A stretch of DNA of 64,000 nt from Turnera subulata (taxonomy: Eukaryota; Streptophyta; Magnoliopsida; Malpighiales; Passifloraceae): positions 1 to 64,000 of the forward strand of contig JAKUCV010007175.1 of the NCBI GenBank assembly GCA_028386065.3, given 5' to 3'. The position numbers were made by a program, and so were the translations under genes. Position 1 is the stretch's first letter; each line of letters begins with the position of its first letter. The notes beneath the pieces were generated by a model. It worked only from the letters and a program-made list of their open reading frames with translations. It did no database searches and was not told the origin of the DNA. This document shows, piece by piece, positions 56,635 through 64,000 of the stretch.

Positions 56635-59600
56635 TTATTGAGTGATTACCGTTACAGATAAAAGTCGTGGACGAGCCACAGCTGCAATATCAGCTTGCAG
56701 AAGGGAAAGACATTCTACAGGCGTTGATTTTAAATAATGGCTGCCCATAGGATAAGATTGGCGTAAACAAGCCAACAAATCAGCCACCATATTGGCTTCT
56801 CGGTAAACATGATTAATTCTGACATCCCAATCCCGTTGGAGCCAATGTTGAATTGAGGTGACAAAGGAATGGCAGCTGACTGGCACTTGGTTCCTGCCCA
56901 TCACCATTTCTACCACAACCTTTGAATCCTATTTCAACCTCCAACTTGCGACCACCAAGTGTTCAGGCAATAGATAATCCATCCAACACAGCCCAAAGCT
57001 CCGCTATAAGTGTCGTGCCTGAACCTATATGATGCGTAAAACCACTCACCCAGGTGCCATTGACATCCCGGACAACACCACCACAGGTAATCAAAGAGGA
57101 GCCACGCAAACATGTCCCATCAACATTTAGTTTCCACCATCCTTGAGCAGGCACTTTCCAGCTGATATAATGCGGCACTCGGGATATATTAGAGCCCAGA
57201 ACAGCGACCTGTGAATCAAAACTATGCATGAATGCATTAACTTGCTGGACAATAAAATGGTCACAACCAGGAACAACACTATCAATATTCTCAAACACAA
57301 GAGAATTGCGCCACTTCCAGCCCCACCAAAGAGCGGCTACAAAAAGAACATCCCATGGTTGACCAACACTTCTCCCACGTCTAGGATCTAAATTCCACAC
57401 CAGCCACTGATGCAAGGGAAGCCCAAAAAATTCCCGTAAAGCCTGGGAGGGGAGGATAGCTCGCCAAACCAAAGAAATCGGATGACAGTCCCGTAAAGCA
57501 TGTAGGACTGACTCCGGTCGTGGACACTTCTCATCCGTCGCGATGTGCCGACAGACTCGCTGCAGATTAGTCATAAAGCTTTCTCTGGCCACTTGCCACA
57601 GGAATGTACTAATGCGGTAAGGCACCCTAAGATGCCAAATACGCTTCCAAAGCGAGGAGACCTCACCTTGAGGAGATAGTAGCTGAAAAGCACTACGAGC
57701 AGTGCATGAACCCGAAGAGTCATGAGCCCATGCAACTGTGTCGTTGCCACACACTGGCCAAGGGGGGAGCATACTGGCAATTCTAGCACATACATCAGGT
57801 AGAAGATATTGAGCGATCAACTCCCAGTTCCACTGTCCCTGAGTTGAAACAAAATGTGAAACTAGAAGCTCCAACCAATGACCCGGAATCTGGGCACTGG
57901 CAAGTGTATGAAGAGGAGGTTGACCAAAAACCCATGCATCTATCCAGAATCTCACAATAGAACCATCTCCCAAGACCCAATAAATCCCCTTCAAGATCAT
58001 ATCCCATACATTAACTATACCCCGCCATATATGGGACATCCGTCGTTTCTTAGACACTGAAGGAACCAATCCATCTCCCGCATTATATTTTGCACGTAAG
58101 ATACGAACCCATAAGGCTTGTGGCTGAGAAATCAAGACCCATGCAAGTTTCATAAGAAGGGCTTCATTGTGCAAAGACATTTTACGAAGCCCTAGACCTC
58201 CAGCACGCTTATTGCCACAAACATCGTCCCATTTTACCAAGGACATCTTTCGATTTCCCTCATTAGACCCCTAGAGGAAGGCCCGAGTGTTCTTATCCAA
58301 ATTAGAGCATACCAAAAACAGGAACATTCATGGTCTGCATAATGCAAGTGGGGAGAACCTGTAGAACCGACTGGGCCAGCGTCAGACGGCCATCAAAGGA
58401 TAAAGAATTAACTTTCCACCCCGCAAGCTTGCTATCAAGAGCTTCCTCAATAAACCGAAAATGAGAGCAAACGGCTCTGCCATGAATCAGATTGACCCCC
58501 AAGTATTTACCAAGATCATTCGTTTGGGTAAACCCTAGTGCCTGGCTAATTCTGTTCTTAGTACTCTCAAGAACACCTTTAGAGAAAAAGATCATCGACT
58601 TCTCGGCATTAACCTTCTGCCCCGAAGCAGCAAAAAAGAGTTGAGCACTTGGCGAATAGTATCCACCTGGGGTAAAGAAGCCTCCGCAAATAAAAAAAGG
58701 TCACCGACAAAGAACATATGAGACAGATGAGGCCCAACAGAGCCAAAAACTAGTGGATGCCATGCACCAGAAGCCACCTAGGAATCTACAAGCTGCGTTA
58801 AACATTCCATGAAAGGTAAAAAAAGATAAGGAGATAGGGTATCACCTTGTCTAATACCTCTGGAAGGTTGAAAGGCAGTAGTGGTGGAACCCTACCACTG
58901 AATCTGCATAGACGAAGAGCTTAAACAAAACATAATCAACTCAATTAAATCGGCCAGAAAACCAACATCCTGAAGGGTGTCCTGCACAAAAAGCCATCTA
59001 ATATGGTCATAGGCCTTCTCAAGATCAATTTTTAATGCCATGAACCCTGTTTGGAAGATTTCACCCCTATTGAATGAATAGCCTCCTGAACCATAACAAT
59101 ATTATCCGTGATTTGTCTAACTGGCTTGATTAGGGCCAACAATAGAATCCACAAAGGGCCTCAATCTGTTAGCAATGAGCTTGGTAATTATTTTGTATAC
59201 CACATTGCAACACTGATGGGCCTGAACTGCTTAATAGTTTCGGGATGTTGAACCTTAGGAAGCAAAACTAGCAAGGTCTTATTAAGTTTGGCATCAAACC
59301 GTCTTTGTTGGAAAACTTCCTGGACGAAACGACAGACTGAAGCACCAAAAATCCCCCACGAATGCTGATAGAACCCAGCGTGGAAGCCATCCAAACCTGG
59401 GACTTTCCATGCACCCATCCGAAAAAGGGTTGTACGAATTTCTTCTACAGTGACAGATTTCGAGAGGTCCTCAACAGACTATGGAGTCAAAGGAGGAAAC
59501 CGGCCTCGGGGAAGAATGTCTGCTGCATGTGGACAATCCTCAGTGTAAAGAGAACGATAAAAAGAAACTGCAATCCCTTTCACCCAATCGAGTTTAGATA

Positions 59601-60680
59601 CCCATTCACCAACATCCGTTTTCGATGAGACAATCCTATTTCTATGACGGCGAATAACCGTAGTCGTGTGGAAATATTTGGTGTTACGATCTCCCGATGC
59701 AATCCACTCTGTATGGGATTTTTGGAACCACATAAGTTCTTCTTGGGAAAGAATCTCATCATACTCTTTCTGCAGTTGCCACTGTAACCGACATAATCCT
59801 CTACTATCCTCCTGATCACATCTTTTCTTAATGCCTGCAAGGCGGGCCAATAGTCGTCGCTTATGCTTCAATAGTAAAGGAATATCCGCTTGCCAATTAT
59901 CCTGCACCACCTTCAGAAATCCCTGATGTAATAACCATGAATTTTGAAAACGAAATAGCTTAGGTCTCCTCAAATCCACCCCGGATCGAAAAAGAAGCAC
60001 CAGAAGAGGAGAGTGATCAAATTTGGTCCGAGGAAGATGTATTACCGAAGCTTCACCAAACTTCACCCGCCAATCAGAATTCGCAACCGCGCGATCCAGA
60101 CGCTTTCTAGCACCTCGTCTCTCCCATGTAAAGCAAGAACCCACAAACCCAAGATCAATACGGCCACAATCATTGAGACAATCTGAGAAGGTGCGACTGG
60201 AAGAAACACTAACAGGAGCACTCTCAACTTTCTCTGAATCATCCAAAAGAGAATTAAATCACCAGCTGCGAGCCAAGTTGCATCCATCGAAGAGGAAATA
60301 TCCCGTAAGCCTTGCCAAAGGGCCATACGAGAAGCAACAGCCGGACTACCATACACGGCAGTGAAGAACCAATGTGAGTATCCAATCCTAGAAACCTTGA
60401 CATGTACAAACTGCCTATGGACGTGAACCACCTCAACCAAATCAGGATCCCCATTCCATAAAAGCGAGATACCCTCAGAAAAACCCACAGCTTCACTACG
60501 AACATTCCAATTAAAATGGAGTTCCCAAATGGACTTAACAACTTCATCATCATTAATCTAGGTCTCAATAAGTACCAAAATCTGGGGGCAATATTGTGCT
60601 ACCATATCCCTAGAAGCTTTATGGAACTCATCACTCTTAGCGCCCTGACAATTCCATACGATTATAGAGAATTGATCCAT
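56635..60680 (-). pseudogene. LINE ORF2 remnant: endonuclease, RT, RNase H
   Basis: Frames in order on the minus strand: endonuclease pieces (60488-60063: SHWFFTAVYGSPAVASRM; 60246-59479: GRIDLGFVGSCFTWERRG, KFDHSPLL); RT start (59418-59188: KVPGLDGFHAGFYQHSW, LVLLPKVQHPETIKQFRPIS); RT end (58595-58302: TNDLGKYLGVNLIHGR); a long open block (58246-56963) with RNase H start LNVDGTCLRGSS and AELWAVLDGL; and an RNase H end (56916-56635: YREANMVADLLA). The D, E and D catalytic positions of RNase H all survive, but the reading frame changes repeatedly, so no functional protein is made. Confidence 0.85.
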
Positions 60681-60858
60681 AATTAAAACTAAAAGGGAGA
60701 TGGAAACACAAACCAGAAAAACTCAGGCGAGAACAATTGGGGAGGCCTCACCTCATCTCGTTTGTCCATCATGTCTTCCACATCCTGCATCGCATGTATC
60801 ATAACCTGCTCTTCCTCATCATCAAAGGGGTGGTCCGGATTTAATGGTCGTGTCGGGG

Positions 60859-60887
60859 NNNNNNNCCCCCCCCCCCCCCCCCCCCCC
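60859..60887. other. Assembly gap: 7 N followed by a 22-base C run
   Basis: Seven N are followed by an uninterrupted C tract, preceded by GGGG. This marks a sequence that could not be resolved, probably a poly-G/C tract in the ORF1 part of the LINE; true length is unknown. Confidence 0.95.
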
Positions 60888-60979
60888 GATAGCTTTACCA
60901 CCTTATGGAACCTTAATGGGAACGACTAACTCAGGAGAAGAGGCACTTGGAAAAAGAGGAGTGTCTGAGGCCTTGGCAC

Positions 60980-61262
60980 GCAAACGAATTGTTCGATCTC
61001 AACTTGACTAAGCTCGTTAAAACTTGTTATCTTAAATTTGAATCAACTCGATTAAGCTTGATAGGATATACATAGTTTTACACACGAGTAGGCTCATGAA
61101 CTTAATGAGTCAAGTATCACTGAGCTCGAACTCGACTCGTTAAGATTGCTCAACAATAAAGCTTGACTTGAACTTGATTTGAACTCGATAAAACCGTCTC
61201 GAGTTTGAGTTATCATCGAGTCGATTTCGAATAACTCGCATGTTGACTCATTTAAATCCCTA
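60980..61262. repeat. Dispersed repeat, copy 2 (hAT-like non-autonomous family)
   Basis: It shares GAGCTCGAACTCGACTCG and flanking text with 40735-41070. The right end, ATTTAAATCCCTAG, resembles hAT-type ends (CTAGGGATTTAAAT inverted). The left part is missing, where the decayed LINE begins. Confidence 0.65.
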
Positions 61263-62271
61263 GTTTACTGGAGAATAAAACATTGTAAAATCTTCTCCCA
61301 ACATTATGTTATATTATATACTAAAACACATTTGTTTTGATTATTTTGCCTTAAAAAAATTTCATATTGACAAATTTATCCTTCTACTTATTTTAATATA
61401 TTCTTAAAATTTTTTCCTCTCTTAAACTGTTGAGTTGCTTAACACGCGTCCTTTTATGTTGTGGTTGTGCCTAGGAATACGTGGCTAACATTTTATCCAG
61501 GTAAAATGTAAAGAATATGAAAATATTTAACAGTAAAATATATTTTGACCAGTAGGAAAACAAAAATTAAAAACATAAAATTACTTCCTCTGATGCTCAG
61601 TCTTCTTCCATAAATCATTCTTTCTACGATATCGAGTTTTTCTTCTACCAACACCTTTCTTTTTTTCTTCCAACTTCAGTCATTGGCTTTATCGGTGTTA
61701 GATGTCCCCTAAAGTTCAAGAAAACTATATATATATACTTCCGCAACTTTGGTTGGTGAGTGGTTATTTGCAATTTTAAGAACTTAGAGTTTAAATTTGT
61801 TGATTTTCATGGAAGTGCCAATAGCGTGTGGTTTGCATCTTTACTGTTATTCTCAATATGGTGAGTTTGCATCTCCAGTCCATAATTATTTTCTTTAATG
61901 TGTGTTGGACATAAATTATATAATTCAGCTCAGGTACTATGCATGCGTGTACTTGCAACTGTGTTAGCTTTTTAACTAGAGATTTAGAGTACTTCGATTC
62001 ACTTGCTCTTTTCTAAATTGGAGGAAGGTGAAGAAGAATGTTTCTAGTAGAAACTATTGTTTGAATTATTATCCAACTAGCATCCAATAGAGATTCACTT
62101 GTTGTTAAAACTATTCTATGATTTACATTTTCTTCAACATGCAGGAAAATCTACCAAAATAGGTCTCCGCCTAATAAGTTGTACGTGATCTAATGACTTG
62201 GCATTGGAGGAGATGAAGAACAGATGGAGGAGTCAGCTTGGCTTGGATGCACATTTAAAAATATAAGTCAT
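61263..62271. other. Intergenic, no gene seen
   Basis: AT-rich sequence without motif-bearing frames. It ends at the proposed start of the Athila-type LTR. Confidence 0.6.
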
Positions 62272-63556
62272 TGATGTGCATGTAATTATGCATATTTTAC
62301 AGCTCACACTGTCATCTTTTGGCCTTGTATTCATCCATTATTCATGCATTTAGGTATCAAATCACTTCTTTTACCATCAAAACTACCTTTCCTCATCTTT
62401 GGTTGCTTTCAGGTGTATTTTGGTGCAATTTGGAGCTTATTTGGCGATCTTTGGTTTAGCAGCGCCACTGCTAGTACAAATGGTCCAGACTGCCGACAGC
62501 GCTTCAAATCAGAACTTTATTTTTGACGAATTCCTCTTACATCTTAGGAGCTTGAAGTCGGTGCATTTGGAAGTTCCCTATTTGAAAAGAAGTTTCTTTC
62601 TGCCACTTTTATGAAGATTCCTTATTCTCCAAGATTTAGGGTTTTTAATTGAGGCTATATAAATATGAAGAGATAAAACCCTAAGGACATACGAGATTTA
62701 CTGGAAGAAGTCGGCAACAAGTTTTGAAGGCTGAAGTAAAGTGACTCTTTTTAGATTTTCTCAATTGTAATGTCGACAATCATGTTTTTACTATTCCTTA
62801 ATTTCTCCATGAACTAAATCTTCCATCTAGGTTCAAGGGATGTAGCTACAGATTCATGTTTGGTTTATAATTCAATTTTTGGTTTTCTTTGATTCGTTTC
62901 TATCTTGATTTGATATAGAGAGCTTAATAGTGTCTACGGCCTGATCACCCATAAACACTACCTTAGACGACTTAGTGACGGACCTAACGGTGAAACTAGG
63001 AACTCAGAACGTTCTATATCAGACCTCTACCTTACCTGCTGTCGAAAGAAGTTTTTAGGGTAGTTGAGGATAACAGCGCCTGGCTCAGCAACACTGCGCC
63101 CTAGGAAAGAGCTTCACTGGCAAAAGCGGGTTGTTCGGAACTAGGATAGGTTTGTTTCTATACGTGACAATAGTAACAAACACTTCAAGTCAGGTTTCCC
63201 TTCAAGAAAGGCGAGTTAAAGCATCAGAACACTGCTTTGTAGTCCGACAGTGACACTGTAGTGAACCCCCGAAAAACCTAGGTTTCCCATCACTGCTTTC
63301 TTTACCTCCAGACTTCGATCTTAGCTGATTTGCTCTGCTTTAATTTACTGTCGATTTAATTCACTCTTTTATTTATTGTTTATTTAGTTTATTAATTGCG
63401 AACACTGCTCTCAAATCTCGGTATATTTACTTTTTTGTTTGTGATTAGTCTAATCAATTGAGGAGTGCTAAGGACAATGTTATTTTCCAGTCCCTGTGAA
63501 TCGACCTTGTTTACTACAGCAACACTGTATACTTGCAACACGTTTTGTGACGAACA
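62272..63556 (+). repeat. Probable 5' LTR of the Athila/Tat element
   Basis: Its end near 63556 (CA) is set by the primer site a few bases downstream. Its start is less certain: TGATGTGCATGTAATTATGC at 62272 is the best TG candidate. Length would be about 1.3 kb. Confidence 0.55.
62656..62665 (+). promoter_or_regulatory. TATA box in the LTR
   Basis: TATATAAATA lies about 390 bp into the proposed LTR, the right region for the U3/R boundary; transcription would start about 30 bp downstream. Confidence 0.6.
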
Positions 63557-63562
63557 AGTTTT

Positions 63563-63580
63563 TGGCGCCGTTGCCGGGGA
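63563..63580 (+). other. tRNA-Asp-type primer binding site
   Basis: TGGCGCCGTTGCCGGGGA is the conserved PBS of plant Athila/Tat Ty3 elements. Confidence 0.88.
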
Positions 63581-63698
63581 CTGCGCTAAATAATACTACT
63601 TAGTGTTTTTGATTGGTTAGGCTTTCTTTGTTTTCTGATCCACTTTGCTTTCTTGTGGCAGGATATTGACAACGCCGCTATTGACTCTCTAGCATTGT

Positions 63699-64000
63699 AT
63701 GCAAACTAGGAGCCAGCATTCCAAGCTACTCCATACTCCTGATATTGAAGGCACTGCTAGGGCGAACCGCAGGCAAGTAAGGTAACAGAAAGCAGCTGAA
63801 ACCATTGAGTCATCAACAATGGCTGGTATTAATCCTCCACACAATGGACGGGATGCTGATGGTAACATCATCGACCCCCCACCTGGCCAGGATGACCTAC
63901 CAAGGAATGATGAAGGCAATATCATCAATCCTATAGGCCCGAGGAACCAGCAGCGTCAGCATCAGCATGCTGTTGCCCATGACATTGTCGATCCTTTCGC
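63699..64000 (+). pseudogene. Athila-type gag start with in-frame stop
   Basis: The ATG at 63699 reads MQTRSQHSKLLHTPDIEG and a basic ANRRQVR, then a TAA at 63783-63785. The same frame continues open after it to the window end (AETIESSTMAGINPPHNG...). Either the stop has disabled this copy or gag starts at the later Met near 63819. Confidence 0.6.

Larger units (their letters stand above)
56598..60985 (-). mobile_element. Decayed LINE with RNase H domain
   Basis: The poly-T at 56598-56613 is the poly-A tail on the minus strand. Moving left to right the element shows RNase H, zf-RVT-like region, reverse transcriptase, endonuclease, and an ORF1 tail near 60690-60980. Multiple frameshifts and stops break it. 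It differs from the two L1-type elements above by carrying an RNase H. The right end is unclear because of the gap and the adjoining dispersed repeat; no target duplication was found. Confidence 0.82.
62272..64000 (+). mobile_element. Athila/Tat-type Ty3 retrotransposon, 5' part
   Basis: A PBS complementary to tRNA-Asp, TGGCGCCGTTGCCGGGGA at 63563-63580, is the hallmark of the Athila/Tat group. Upstream is an LTR-like sequence with a TATA box. Downstream begins a gag-like frame MQTRSQ with basic ANRRQVR, similar to the start of Athila gag. The element runs out of the window, so pol could not be checked. Confidence 0.8.

Noticed and set aside
56560..60990. Target duplication for the RNase H LINE
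   Set aside because: Sequence beside the tail (CTCTAGCCA) has no match near the right end; the right end is uncertain.

Overview
The window is nuclear DNA from a eudicot plant. GT-AG introns split every host gene, tRNA-type primer binding sites, plant LINE, SINE, hAT and Harbinger-like elements are abundant, the DNA is AT-rich, and a TIR-domain disease-resistance gene is present (a class missing from grasses). I cannot name the species. About half the window is transposable elements, often nested.

Layout. 1-6178: minus-strand LTR retroelement with a 4.4-kb LTR and only 1.3 kb of interior, lacking pol. 6179-13900: gene-poor, with a Helitron-type end, two tandem duplications, an ABCG/PDR transporter pseudogene remnant and a lone exon-like block. 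13902-18061: hAT transposon with an open spliced transposase and CGGTA-rich subterminal arrays. 19716-21659: three-exon GH3 acyl-acid-amido synthetase, GH3.10/DFL2-like. 23288-34338: SEC-C zinc-motif protein whose last 8.6-kb intron holds a LINE, itself split by a gag-only LTR element. 36569-39937: DRB2/3/5-type double-stranded RNA binding protein. 41342-48894: Harbinger-like TTA-flanked element carrying a SINE and a second full-length LINE with a twin-priming inversion. 49599-55887: tandem resistance-gene pair, a broken TIR copy followed by an intact 1131-aa gene joining a TIR domain to a CC-NBS-LRR-class NB-ARC and LRR. 56598-60985: decayed LINE with RNase H, containing an assembly gap. 60980-61262: second copy of a dispersed repeat also present near 40.7 kb. 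62272-64000: start of an Athila/Tat-type Ty3 element that leaves the window.

Host genes are unrelated neighbours, not a pathway: hormone conjugation (GH3), a probable organellar zinc-motif protein, small-RNA machinery (DRB) and an immune receptor. The most unusual items are the TIR plus CNL-class receptor and its decayed tandem sister with the same TIR-then-NBS order, the SEC-C motif whose last two cysteines lie beyond a transposon-filled intron, and two LINEs that share a TAATG stop-start junction between ORF1 and ORF2.
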